Below the pieces are notes generated by a model. That model saw only the letters and a list, made by a program, of their open reading frames with translations. It was not told where the DNA came from and did no database searches. Below are positions 34,984-43,242 of a stretch of 64,000 nt of DNA, in pieces. The stretch covers positions 160,604 through 224,603 of the forward strand of contig NZ_JAAXMM010000011.1 in assembly GCF_012276985.1 (NCBI RefSeq), in the 5' to 3' direction. A program made the translations under genes and the position numbers. Numbering within the stretch: position 1 is the stretch's first letter; every line of letters starts with the position of its first letter. Origin of the DNA: Agrobacterium sp. a22-2 (GTDB lineage Bacteria > Pseudomonadota > Alphaproteobacteria > Rhizobiales > Rhizobiaceae).

Positions 34984-36303
34984 TCAGAGCTCGCCGGCAT
35001 CCTCGAGGATGGCGGTCGCCTTCTTGGCAGCGTCGTCGAGGGCCTGTTTCGAGGTCTTGTCGCCGAGGATGGCGGCCTGCAGTTCCGGATAAACCGCGTT
35101 GGAAATCTCGATCCACGACGGCGTCTGGGGAACCGGGAAGGCATGCTCAGCAGCCTGCTGGAAAGCGCTCAACACTTCCTTCTTGTAAGGATCGTTGGCG
35201 GCTTCGGCGATATCCCATTCCCAGACGGCGGTGCGGGTCGGCAGCGGGCCGGCCTTGGCTTCCAGCTTCTGGCTGTCCTCGTTGGTCAGGAACCAGACGA
35301 GCGAGGCTGCGGCTTCCTTGGTAGCGCAGCTCTCGGTGACCGAGAAGCCGTGATGGCCGGACCAGCCGGTGCGCTTGCCGGAAGAGCCGGCCGGCTGCAC
35401 CTTGACGCCGACATTGCCGGCCACCTTGGACGACTTCGGATCGTTGAAGAAGCTTGCCCAGCCAGGCCAGTCGAGATTGAGGGCGATGGTGCCTGAGGCG
35501 AAGCCCTGGCCGAGATCGTCCCAGAGATAGTTCGTCGTGCCGGCCGGAACGGCCTTGGCCTTGTACATGTTGACGAACCAGTCGAGGGCCTTCACGCCGG
35601 CTTCCGAGTTGAAGGCTGGCTTGCCGTCGGCGTCGAGATATTCGCCGCCCTCGGCCACGACCATTTCATAGAAGCGGCCGTTGATGGCCTCTTCCTTGCC
35701 GGCAAACTGCGTGCCGTAGAAATCCGGCGGGCTGGAGAAGAAGGTGGCCTGGTCGGAGACCTGCGCCCAGGTGTCGGGCGGGGTCAGCTCATAGCCATAC
35801 TTCTCTTTGAAGGCAGCCTTCTTGGCTTCGTCCTGATAGAGGCTCTTCTGATAATAGAGCGCCGAGACGTCGAACTGGGCGCGCGGCAGCATGACCAGCT
35901 TGTCCTGGAGTGTCGAAGCCTTGATATTGGCCGGCACGAAGGCGTCGATTTCTTCCTTCGGCAGCAGGGTCGAAAGGTCCGTGTAGATATCGGGATATTG
36001 CGGGGCGAAGGACGAGTGGTTCGAACCGACGCACCATGAGATGCTGCCTGTTGCGATATCCGACTTGATTTCCTTGTCGAGCTCGAAGTGGTTCTTCTTC
36101 GAGATGACGTTGACCTTGGCGCCCGTTGCCTTTTCCCATTCGGCAATGCGGGCATAAAGGGCTTCGTATTGCTGTCCGCCAATCAGTTTGGCATCGATCG
36201 AAACGCCGTCGAACTTGCCCGGCAGATCGGCAGCGCCGGCCACCAGGGTTGCCGATGCGTAGAGCAATGCTCCGGCTGCAACGCCGGCTAAAAGTTTTGA
36301 CAT
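34984..36303 (-). CDS. Sugar ABC transporter substrate-binding protein (family 1)
   Basis: 439 residues from an ATG at 36303 with GGGAGGAG upstream. The signal peptide is about 1-24 (ends LVAGA). Family-1 extracellular binding-protein segments are spread along the chain, for example WEKATGAKVN and LNLDWPGWASFF. It is the first gene of the fucose operon and presumably binds L-fucose or a fucoside. Confidence 0.9.
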   Translation of the reverse strand: MSKLLAGVAAGALLYASATLVAGAADLPGKFDGVSIDAKLIGGQQYEALYARIAEWEKATGAKVNVISKKNHFELDKEIKSDIATGSISWCVGSNHSSFAPQYPDIYTDLSTLLPKEEIDAFVPANIKASTLQDKLVMLPRAQFDVSALYYQKSLYQDEAKKAAFKEKYGYELTPPDTWAQVSDQATFFSSPPDFYGTQFAGKEEAINGRFYEMVVAEGGEYLDADGKPAFNSEAGVKALDWFVNMYKAKAVPAGTTNYLWDDLGQGFASGTIALNLDWPGWASFFNDPKSSKVAGNVGVKVQPAGSSGKRTGWSGHHGFSVTESCATKEAAASLVWFLTNEDSQKLEAKAGPLPTRTAVWEWDIAEAANDPYKKEVLSAFQQAAEHAFPVPQTPSWIEISNAVYPELQAAILGDKTSKQALDDAAKKATAILEDAGEL

Positions 36304-36351
36304 TTTCTCCTCCCAGATGGCTGTCGCCACACTCTCACCCATGAGAGCTTC

Positions 36352-36426
36352 ATTTATATACAAACCAAATAAACGAAAGGCGTCAAGCAAAAACTATTGT
36401 AGAGTGCTATTTCTGCGTATATGAAT
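36352..36426 (-). promoter_or_regulatory. Fucose operon promoter region with imperfect inverted repeat
   Basis: On the minus strand TTGACG (36386-36381) precedes a TGTATATA -10-like tract (about 36362-36355) at 18-20 base spacing. ATTTATATAC (36352-36361) and GTATATGAAT (36417-36426) are inverted with one mismatch in ten; one arm covers the -10 and the other lies just upstream of the IclR gene. They are candidate sites for the IclR-type regulator. Confidence 0.4.
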
Positions 36427-36443
36427 AATGTCATTCACTGAGG

Positions 36444-37241
36444 ATGTCGCGTGTGACTGAAGACGATACCGATCGCTACCGCGCCCCGGCGCTGGACAAG
36501 GGGCTTGATATCCTGGAGTTGCTGGCAGCCGTCGACGGGGGCTTGTCGCAAGCTGAAATCGCCAAGCGTCTCGACCGCAGCCCCAACGAATTTTACCGCA
36601 TGCTCGACCGTCTGGTGAAGCGCGGCTATGTCACGCGCATCGATGGCGACCGCTTCACGCTGACGCTGAAACTGTTCGGCCTGGCGCAGCTGCATGCGCC
36701 GGTGCGGCGGCTGGTATCCTTCGCCATCCCGTTGATGCGGGAACTGGCCGAAGCCTCGCGCCAGGCCAACCAGTTGGTGGTCTTCGACCGCGGTTATCCC
36801 GTCGTGATCGCCCAGCAGGAAGCTCCGGGCTACTGGGGCATTTCCATCCGTGTCGGCTCGCGCATCAGCCTGTTCGACACGGGTTCCGGCCATGTCCTGC
36901 TGGCTTTCCACAGCAAGGACGAGCGCGAGATGATGATTGCCGAAAACCTCGGCAGCAGCGGCGATCATGCCAAGGTGACGTCGGAATTCCTGGCGCGGCT
37001 CGACCAGATCCGCACCCGCGGCTACGAGATGATGCCGAGCGCCCAGACGGCGGGCGTGATCAACCTCTCGGCGCCGGTCCTGGGCGCAGACGGCAAGGCG
37101 ATTGCCGCGCTTACCGTGCCCTATATCACGCTGATCAACTCGCCCGGCGCGCCTGACATCACCAACTCGATCCATCTGGTGGTCGAGACGACGCGCAAGC
37201 TCTCCGAGATGACCGGCTCCGATTTCAAATCGGACGCGTAA
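36444..37241 (+). CDS. IclR-family regulator of the fucose locus
   Basis: A 265-residue regulator. The N-terminal winged helix-turn-helix covers about 12-75 (LSQAEIAKRLDRSPNEFYRMLDRLVKRG) and an IclR effector domain follows (about 85-255). The ATG at 36444 lies inside a GAGG motif; a GTG at 36453 has better spacing to it and may be the true start. It is divergent from the transport/catabolic operon and followed by the lactonase. Confidence 0.86.
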   Translation: MSRVTEDDTDRYRAPALDKGLDILELLAAVDGGLSQAEIAKRLDRSPNEFYRMLDRLVKRGYVTRIDGDRFTLTLKLFGLAQLHAPVRRLVSFAIPLMRELAEASRQANQLVVFDRGYPVVIAQQEAPGYWGISIRVGSRISLFDTGSGHVLLAFHSKDEREMMIAENLGSSGDHAKVTSEFLARLDQIRTRGYEMMPSAQTAGVINLSAPVLGADGKAIAALTVPYITLINSPGAPDITNSIHLVVETTRKLSEMTGSDFKSDA

Positions 37242-37305
37242 ATTCGTATTTGAAGGATCGATTTTTCTGTGGCACCTTGCCGGCGGTTTCGGGGAGGAGG
37301 CCGTC

Positions 37306-38145
37306 ATGATCATCGACACCCATCTGCATCTCATCTATCGCGGCGTGCTGCACTATCCCTGGCTTGCCGGCGTGCCGGCGCTGGATGCCGATTTTCCCTA
37401 TGAAACCTATGCCACCGAGGCAAGGCGCCTCGGCATCGCTGAGGTGCTGCATATGGAAGTCGATGTGGCGGAGGAGCAGATGGAGGCCGAGACCGGCGTC
37501 GTCGAGCGGCTGTCGCAGTCGGATGGCAGCCTTTTGCGCGGCGCCATCGCCGCCTGCCGGCCCGAAAGCTCCGAATTTCCGGCCTATCTGGAGCGCCAGC
37601 GTGCCAATCCCTTCGTCAAAGGCTTTCGCCGTGTGCTGCATGTCATGCCGGATGATTTGTCGGAGACGGTGCTGTTTCGCGCCAATATCGCCAGGCTGGC
37701 CGGCACAGGCCTGACCTTCGACCTCTGCGTGCTGCCGCACCAGGTCGGTCAAGCCGCAGCACTCGCCGATCTGGCGCCGGATGTATCCTTCATCCTCGAC
37801 CATTGCGGCGTGCCGGATATCAGGAGTGGCGCCTTCGAGATCTGGCAGGCGGGCATCAGCGAGATCGCCCGCCGGCCGAACGTCACGGCAAAACTCTCCG
37901 GCATCCCCGCCTATGGCGATCCCGAAAACTGGACGCTCGAGGACCTCAAACCCTATTTCGCCCATGTGGCGCAGAGCTTTGGTTTCGAGCGGATGATCTG
38001 GGGCAGCGACTGGCCGGTCTGCACGCTCGGCGGCGGGCTGTCGACCTGGGTCGGTGCAACACATGCGCTGCTGTCCGGCGTCAGCCTGGAGGACAAGGCG
38101 CGGGTTCTCTCGGGCAATGCCGCGGCGATGTGGCGGCTGGGGTAG
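37306..38145 (+). CDS. L-fuconolactonase-type amidohydrolase
   Basis: A 279-residue amidohydrolase-superfamily (COG3618) enzyme beginning MIIDTHLHLIY; H6 and H8 form the metal motif. Other conserved parts are FILDHCGVPD and MIWGSDWPVC. Family members hydrolyse sugar lactones, and here L-fuconolactone to L-fuconate is the missing link between the dehydrogenase and dehydratase steps. It is 64 bases downstream of the IclR gene on the same strand. Confidence 0.85.
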   Translation: MIIDTHLHLIYRGVLHYPWLAGVPALDADFPYETYATEARRLGIAEVLHMEVDVAEEQMEAETGVVERLSQSDGSLLRGAIAACRPESSEFPAYLERQRANPFVKGFRRVLHVMPDDLSETVLFRANIARLAGTGLTFDLCVLPHQVGQAAALADLAPDVSFILDHCGVPDIRSGAFEIWQAGISEIARRPNVTAKLSGIPAYGDPENWTLEDLKPYFAHVAQSFGFERMIWGSDWPVCTLGGGLSTWVGATHALLSGVSLEDKARVLSGNAAAMWRLG

Positions 38146-38164
38146 GGCAGTTTGGCCCTCTGGC

Positions 38165-38354
38165 GGCCCCTCATCCGCCTGCCGGCACCTTCTCCCCGTT
38201 GTAACGGGGAGAAGGAGACGTGCCGCGGCGTCTTGCTCCCTCTTGAACGAGAGCGTCGGATTGGTATTGGTGTGGGGATGCCAGGAATGAAAATGGTGCG
38301 CAGGGGACACGTCCCCTCGCCCCGCTTGCGGGGAGAGGGCTAGGGTGAGGGGCC
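38165..38354. repeat. RIME-like element with near-perfect terminal inverted repeats
   Basis: GGCCCCTCATCC (38165-38176) and GGGTGAGGGGCC (38343-38354) are inverted copies with one mismatch. Inside are a perfect 13-base stem (38188-38200 with 38203-38215), a GGGGAC/GTCCCC stem (38303-38316) and a CCCCGC/GCGGGG stem (38320-38333). It fills the gap between two convergent genes. I recognise this as a rhizobial repeat type; it could also act as a bidirectional terminator. Confidence 0.75.
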
Positions 38355-38364
38355 GTTTTGCCCG

Positions 38365-39504
38365 CTACGCTCCAAAACTCTCCCGGAACATACTGTTCAG
38401 CCGTTCGACAGCGCCTTTCGCGGTGATCTCCCCGGTCACGGCATCGTTGATCACATGCGAGGCTGCTTCCTGGAAGGGCATGTAGCCGTTGTGCCGCGGG
38501 CGCAGCCAGGCGCCGTTGAGCGTGGCGCGGGTGCCGGTGTAGAAATCGCGCGTCGCGGCATTGGCGGCCGCACTTTCCCAGCCATCGGCATGGCCCGGCT
38601 GGCCACCGGAGCGCCAGTAGAGATCGGCCTGGACGGGTCCGCTCGCCACCCAATAGGCGAAATCGACCGCTGCCTGCCGGTTGGCGCTGAAGGCCGAGAC
38701 GGCGATGCCGGTGCCACCCAGCGCCGAGCCGATCGGGCCGCTTACCCCAAGCGTCGGCATGTCGGCGAACTGCACCGGACGAGCGCGGAAACCGTCGAGG
38801 CTGTAGCTGACATAGCCATAGATCAGCGGCGACAAGGCGGCTTTGGATCCGGCGTCGCTCATGCGGTCGAGCACGCCGATCGGGTCGAGGGTCAGGCAGG
38901 CCGGGTCGACCAGGGCGGCCAATTCGCGGATGGCGTCCAGAGCCTGCGCGCCGATCTTGGCATCGGCAAAATCCCGGTCTCGCTCTACCGCGCAGGCCCG
39001 ACCGAGATTGCCGCAGAGGGTGAAGAAGCTCATCAACGAATGGGGTGGGCGCAGCGGCAGCAGGACGTGGCCGTGGCGTGCAAGGTCGATCACCTCTGCC
39101 CATGTCGTCGGCGGCCTGCCGACCAGATCGAGCCTCAAGGCCATCACCTGCGTCGCCGCATCGATCGGGAAGGCCCATTGCCGGCCCTGCCAATTGTAGC
39201 TCGGAAAAGAGGCGCCGACGCTGCCCTTAGCCAGGGCCTCGAACTCGGCCTCGCGGCCGGCCACATCCAGCGGAGCCAGGCAATTTTCGGCGGTGATCTG
39301 GCCGACATGCGGGTGATCGATGACGATAAGGTCATAGTGCCGGGCCAGTTCCTCGACCGGGAAACTCTCGAAATCCTGTAGCGAGCGCTTGTCCCAATCG
39401 ATCGTCACGCCGGTTTTCTGCAGCCATTCGGCGGAACAGGCGACCATCGGATCATAGCCGCGCGGATGGCTCCAGGTCATGCCTTTCAAGCGAGGCGTGC
39501 TCAT
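38365..39504 (-). CDS. Substrate-binding-protein-like protein lacking a signal peptide
   Basis: 379 residues with the fold signature of family-1 extracellular solute-binding proteins (for example SYNWQGRQWAFPIDAATQVM, and the C-terminal FAYWVASG and MPFQEAASHV). The N-terminus MSTPRLKGMTWSHPRGYDPM has no hydrophobic export signal, and no upstream start would give one because the ATG overlaps the CoA-transferase stop (ATGA). It is therefore likely cytoplasmic, binding a small molecule there. No permease or ATPase gene is next to it. Confidence 0.75.
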   Translation of the reverse strand: MSTPRLKGMTWSHPRGYDPMVACSAEWLQKTGVTIDWDKRSLQDFESFPVEELARHYDLIVIDHPHVGQITAENCLAPLDVAGREAEFEALAKGSVGASFPSYNWQGRQWAFPIDAATQVMALRLDLVGRPPTTWAEVIDLARHGHVLLPLRPPHSLMSFFTLCGNLGRACAVERDRDFADAKIGAQALDAIRELAALVDPACLTLDPIGVLDRMSDAGSKAALSPLIYGYVSYSLDGFRARPVQFADMPTLGVSGPIGSALGGTGIAVSAFSANRQAAVDFAYWVASGPVQADLYWRSGGQPGHADGWESAAANAATRDFYTGTRATLNGAWLRPRHNGYMPFQEAASHVINDAVTGEITAKGAVERLNSMFRESFGA

Positions 39505-40661
39505 CGGGCGAACTCCGCCCGGATCTGTGCCGTATGCTCGCCAACCAGCGGTGCGGCGCGGCCGCCCTTGGGACGCTTGCCGTTGACGCGAACCGGGCAG
39601 CGGGTGGTGCCGACCGAGACATTGTCCTGACGGGTGACCGTCTGCAGCATGTCGAGAATGCCGAATCCGTCGCTGTCCAGCAGTTCCTGCCAGTCCAGCA
39701 CCTTGGAACACCAGATGTCGGCGGGCTCCAGAATGTCCAGCCAATGCTGGACTGGTTTGGTGGCGATCCGCTCGGCGATGATCTTCTTGATGACGTCGCG
39801 CTCGGTAAACCAGGCCTTGGCGTCGTCGCGGAACGGCGAAAGCTGCTCGATGTCGAGCAGGTCCTGCAGCCGGCCGATCGGCGTCATGGCAATGGCCAGA
39901 TAGCCGTCGCTGGCCGGATAGACGCCATAGGGCGCCGAGAGATAGGCATGGGCGCTGCGGAAATCCGAGCGTTTCGGCCGGCGGCGGCCGTCGTTCAGAT
40001 AGGTGGTCAGCACTTCGAACTGGAAGTCGACCAGGCTTTCGAGAAGGCTGGTCTGGATATGGGCGCCGCGACCGGTGATGCCGCGCCGGACCAGGCAGGC
40101 GAGAATGCCCTGGCAGGCATTGGAGCCGGCCAGCATGTCGGCGATCGCCAGGCCGAAGGGTACCGGGCCCTGGCTCTCGTCGCCGTTCAGCCACATCATG
40201 CCGGAGCGCGCCTGCGCCAGCAGGTCCTGGCCCGGCCGCATGACCCAGGGGCCTTCCTCGCCATAACCGCTGATCGAGGCATAGACGAGCCGGGGATTGA
40301 TCGCCCTGACTGTCTCGTAGTCGAGGCCCAGTCGTTCGATCACGCCCGGCCGGAAATTCTGGATCATCACATCGGCCTTGGTCAGCAGATGGTGCAGGAA
40401 GGCGAGGTCGTCGGCATTCTTCAGGTCGATGCCAAGGCTTTCCTTGCCGCGATTGATGGCATGGAACAGGGTGGAATCGCCACCGACTTCGGTGTCGCTC
40501 AGGTAAAGCCGACGCGACAGGTCGCCGCCATCCGGCCGTTCGATCTTGATCACCCGGGCGCCGAGATCGAGCAGCCGCAGCGAACAATATGGCCCCGACA
40601 GAAACTGGCTCATGTCGATCACCGTCAGGCCTTCGAGCGGCAATCCATTGTCGTCCTGCAT
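39501..40661 (-). CDS. Class III (CaiB/BaiF family) CoA-transferase
   Basis: 386 residues from an ATG at 40661 that has GGGAGG nine bases upstream; earlier in-frame starts lie too close to that site. The N-terminal LEGLTVIDMSQFLSGPYCSLRLLDLGARVIKIERP and the segment NFRPGVIERLGLDYETVRAINPRLVYASISGYG are diagnostic of formyl-CoA/carnitine-type CoA-transferases. The catalytic aspartate region (ADMLAGSNA) is present. It moves CoA between carboxylic acids; which acids is unknown. It is coupled to the following signal-less binding protein. Confidence 0.88.
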   Translation of the reverse strand: MQDDNGLPLEGLTVIDMSQFLSGPYCSLRLLDLGARVIKIERPDGGDLSRRLYLSDTEVGGDSTLFHAINRGKESLGIDLKNADDLAFLHHLLTKADVMIQNFRPGVIERLGLDYETVRAINPRLVYASISGYGEEGPWVMRPGQDLLAQARSGMMWLNGDESQGPVPFGLAIADMLAGSNACQGILACLVRRGITGRGAHIQTSLLESLVDFQFEVLTTYLNDGRRRPKRSDFRSAHAYLSAPYGVYPASDGYLAIAMTPIGRLQDLLDIEQLSPFRDDAKAWFTERDVIKKIIAERIATKPVQHWLDILEPADIWCSKVLDWQELLDSDGFGILDMLQTVTRQDNVSVGTTRCPVRVNGKRPKGGRAAPLVGEHTAQIRAEFAR

Positions 40662-40871
40662 GCGAAACATCCTCCCGTCGGGCACCCGAAAACCGGCGCC
40701 TTTGCCGCACGCCTTCGGGCAACCTCCCGCGCCCTAGGGTGAGCGGCATTCTTATTTGAATTTATTTTTCACATATGGGTGGTTATTGCAAGGGCAAAGA
40801 TGGTCGACGTCGGCCGCGTTTGCGACCTGCGCAATTATGGCAATGGCGTGGAAATAGAATGAGGGAGAGCG

Positions 40872-41531
40872 TCAGGCCGCTTCGGTCAGGCGCCGCAGAT
40901 AGTCCTGGGTGGCGACGATCAGCGCCTCGACGCTTTCGCGGGCCAGGTCCTCGTCATGCAGCGCAAAATTCTGCAGGATGAGGCCGTCGATGCCGATCAG
41001 GATGAAGCGGGCGATGGCCTTGCCGATCCGCTCGCGCTCTGTCGGCGGCACATCGGCATCGTCGAGGATCAGCCGGCTGTAGAAGTCGATATAGGCGTAG
41101 TACTGGCGCTCGGCCAGCCATTCGGACCCCTTGGTGCGCAGGGCATAGAGCGTCAGCTCGATCTGGGCGATCTGGCGGTTGCGGGTCTCGCCGATATAGT
41201 GCCAGATCAGCCGGATCAGGGCGGCGATGCGCTGCTGCGGATCGTCGGCAAAGGGCCGCGCCGGATGGTAGCTGGAGGCCATATCGGCAATCATGTCTTC
41301 CAGCACGGCCAGAAGAATGGTTTCCTTGCTGTCGAAGTAATAGTGCAGGGTGGCCAGCCGGACATTGGCGCTGGCGGCGATCTTGCGGGTCGTCATCGCA
41401 TCGATGCCGTCGTTTTCCAACGCCTCGCGGGCACCCCGGATGATGCGGGCGCGGGTCTCCACGCCCTTCCTGGTGGCACCGGCGGTCCTTGCCGCCGATG
41501 TTTCCGTCGCTGTGGTGTCCTTTTGTTCCAT
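40872..41531 (-). CDS. TetR-family regulator
   Basis: 219 residues from the ATG at 41531. The helix-turn-helix is MTTRKIAASANVRLATLHYYFDSKETIL, typical of TetR proteins; the C-terminal ligand domain is helical. The N-terminal 30 residues are rich in Thr and Ala and poorly conserved. It is the last gene of the seven-gene transporter/hydrolase operon, 7 bases after the amidohydrolase, and the only regulator near the divergent promoter at 48.6 kb. Confidence 0.85.
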   Translation of the reverse strand: MEQKDTTATETSAARTAGATRKGVETRARIIRGAREALENDGIDAMTTRKIAASANVRLATLHYYFDSKETILLAVLEDMIADMASSYHPARPFADDPQQRIAALIRLIWHYIGETRNRQIAQIELTLYALRTKGSEWLAERQYYAYIDFYSRLILDDADVPPTERERIGKAIARFILIGIDGLILQNFALHDEDLARESVEALIVATQDYLRRLTEAA

Positions 41532-41538
41532 CCGTGTC

Positions 41539-43209
41539 TTATGCAGCCTCGTAGGTAATGCGTCCATCGCAAATGGTGAGCACCGGCTTGACGTCCGCCA
41601 CCTTGTCGAGCGGGCAGGCCTCGATGTCCTGATTGAGCATGACGATATCGGCGAGGTAGCCGGGCTTCAGCTGGCCCTTGCGATCTTCCATGAACTCCAC
41701 CCAGGCGCCCTCGGCCGTATAGGCGTGCAGCGATTCCGACAGCGTCATGCGCTGGTCCGGATCGCCGTCCTTCCACGGCTTGCGGGTCAGGGCGTTCTGG
41801 ATGCAGCCGAAAGGCGAGACCGGCGAGATCGGCCAGTCCGTCGCAAAGACCAGACGGGCGCCGGCATCCTTCATGGTGCGCCAGGCATAGGCATAGGGAA
41901 AGCGGGCCTCGCCGAGGCGATGGATGGTCGGCTCCAGGGGGAAACACGAGCCGCCCGGCACATGCACCGGCTGCATCGACGCGACGACGCCCAGTTCAGC
42001 AAAGCGCGGCACATCGCTTGGATCGATGATCTCGATATGCTCGATGCGGTGGCGGCTGTCGCGGGCTCCATTGGCCTTTGCGGCGGCCTGATAGCCGTCG
42101 AGGGTCTGGCGCACGGCTGCGTCGCCGATGGCGTGCACGGCGATCTGCAGGCCGAGGCTGTCGGCCTTGACGGCCACAGCTTCCCAGGCCTGCGGCGTGA
42201 ACAGCGGTTCGCAGCAGAAGTCCGGGCGATCGGCATAGCCTTCCAGCATATAGGCCGTCTGGCTGTCGATGACGCCATCCATGAAGACCTTGACGAAATC
42301 GCCGCGCAGCATGTCTGATGCGAAGCGCTGCTTCCAGGACGCTGCCGTTTCCAGCATGCCGATATCCATGAAATTCTTCATATGGAAGGGAATGCGGATG
42401 CGCACCGGCAATTCGCCGGCCTGAAGCAGCTCCTCCATCAATTCCAGCTGATAGAGATTGCCGTCGAAATTCTGCACCGAGGTAATGCCTTCCGAGGCGC
42501 AGTAGTCGAGGCCGCGCTTCAGCATGGCCCGGTCGCCGGCGCGCTGTTCGGGCGTGACGTTGTCCGGATCGCCACCGGTCAGGATGCCGAGGCCCTCGCG
42601 CCCGCCGGTTGAGGCCAGCTGCACGACAGGGCTGATGGCGTTGGTCTCGCGCAATTCGCCCGTTGCCAGACCGTCGTCGCCCATCACCACCTCGTTGCCG
42701 ACGCCGACATCGCGGCCGTTCAGGAGGTCGGCGAGCTTGAGCGCTGCGGTATTGGCCCAGGCGGTGTGATGGTCCGGCGCATACATCAGGAAGGGACGGT
42801 CGGGAAGGATCTGGTCGAGATGGTGGCGGGTGACCTCTTCGCCGGCGCCGAGAATGGTATAGTCGGCCGATTGCGCGAGCAGAACGGGCTCGTCGGGATT
42901 GGCCGCGGCATAGGCCTTGATCGCCTCGCTCATCGCCTCGAAACCACGCACCCCGTAAAGGCTGAGTTGTTGCAGCGACAGCGAGCCCATGAAGATATGC
43001 ATATGGGCTTCATTGATGCCGGGCATCACGGTGGCGCCCTTGGCGTCGATCACACGGGTCGAGGGGCCTGCGAGCGAGTCGATCTCGGCATCCGTGCCGA
43101 TCGAAAGGATGGTGTTGCCGGAAAGCGCGATGGCCTCAGCATGGGGTGCCGTTTCGTCCATGGTCAGGAGCTTGGCATTGCGGATGATGATGTCGGCGTG
43201 CTGCGCCAT
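41539..43209 (-). CDS. YtcJ-like metal-dependent amidohydrolase
   Basis: A 556-residue amidohydrolase_3 protein. The metal motif is EAHMHIF (HxH, near residue 70); later motifs include IAVHAIGDAAVRQTLDGYQ, RHRIEHIEI and FATDWPISP. Such enzymes hydrolyse amides, formamides or similar C-N bonds; the substrate is not known. It is cytoplasmic, with no signal peptide, and lies 33 bases downstream of the NylB-like hydrolase. Confidence 0.85.
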   Translation of the reverse strand: MAQHADIIIRNAKLLTMDETAPHAEAIALSGNTILSIGTDAEIDSLAGPSTRVIDAKGATVMPGINEAHMHIFMGSLSLQQLSLYGVRGFEAMSEAIKAYAAANPDEPVLLAQSADYTILGAGEEVTRHHLDQILPDRPFLMYAPDHHTAWANTAALKLADLLNGRDVGVGNEVVMGDDGLATGELRETNAISPVVQLASTGGREGLGILTGGDPDNVTPEQRAGDRAMLKRGLDYCASEGITSVQNFDGNLYQLELMEELLQAGELPVRIRIPFHMKNFMDIGMLETAASWKQRFASDMLRGDFVKVFMDGVIDSQTAYMLEGYADRPDFCCEPLFTPQAWEAVAVKADSLGLQIAVHAIGDAAVRQTLDGYQAAAKANGARDSRHRIEHIEIIDPSDVPRFAELGVVASMQPVHVPGGSCFPLEPTIHRLGEARFPYAYAWRTMKDAGARLVFATDWPISPVSPFGCIQNALTRKPWKDGDPDQRMTLSESLHAYTAEGAWVEFMEDRKGQLKPGYLADIVMLNQDIEACPLDKVADVKPVLTICDGRITYEAA

Positions 43210-43242
43210 GGAGTTGGTTCCTACTTATATATAAGAGACGAG

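Noticed and set aside
36327..36345. A hairpin (CTCTCACCCATGAGAG) in the fucose promoter region as a terminator or riboswitch
   Set aside because: It is short, has no T-run, and lies in the leader of the binding-protein gene; too weak to call.
38365..40749. A possible 794-residue fusion in the frame of the signal-less binding protein
   Set aside because: The upstream 415 codons run out of frame through the CoA-transferase gene and are Arg/Pro-rich junk; the ATG at 39504 overlapping the transferase stop is the real start.
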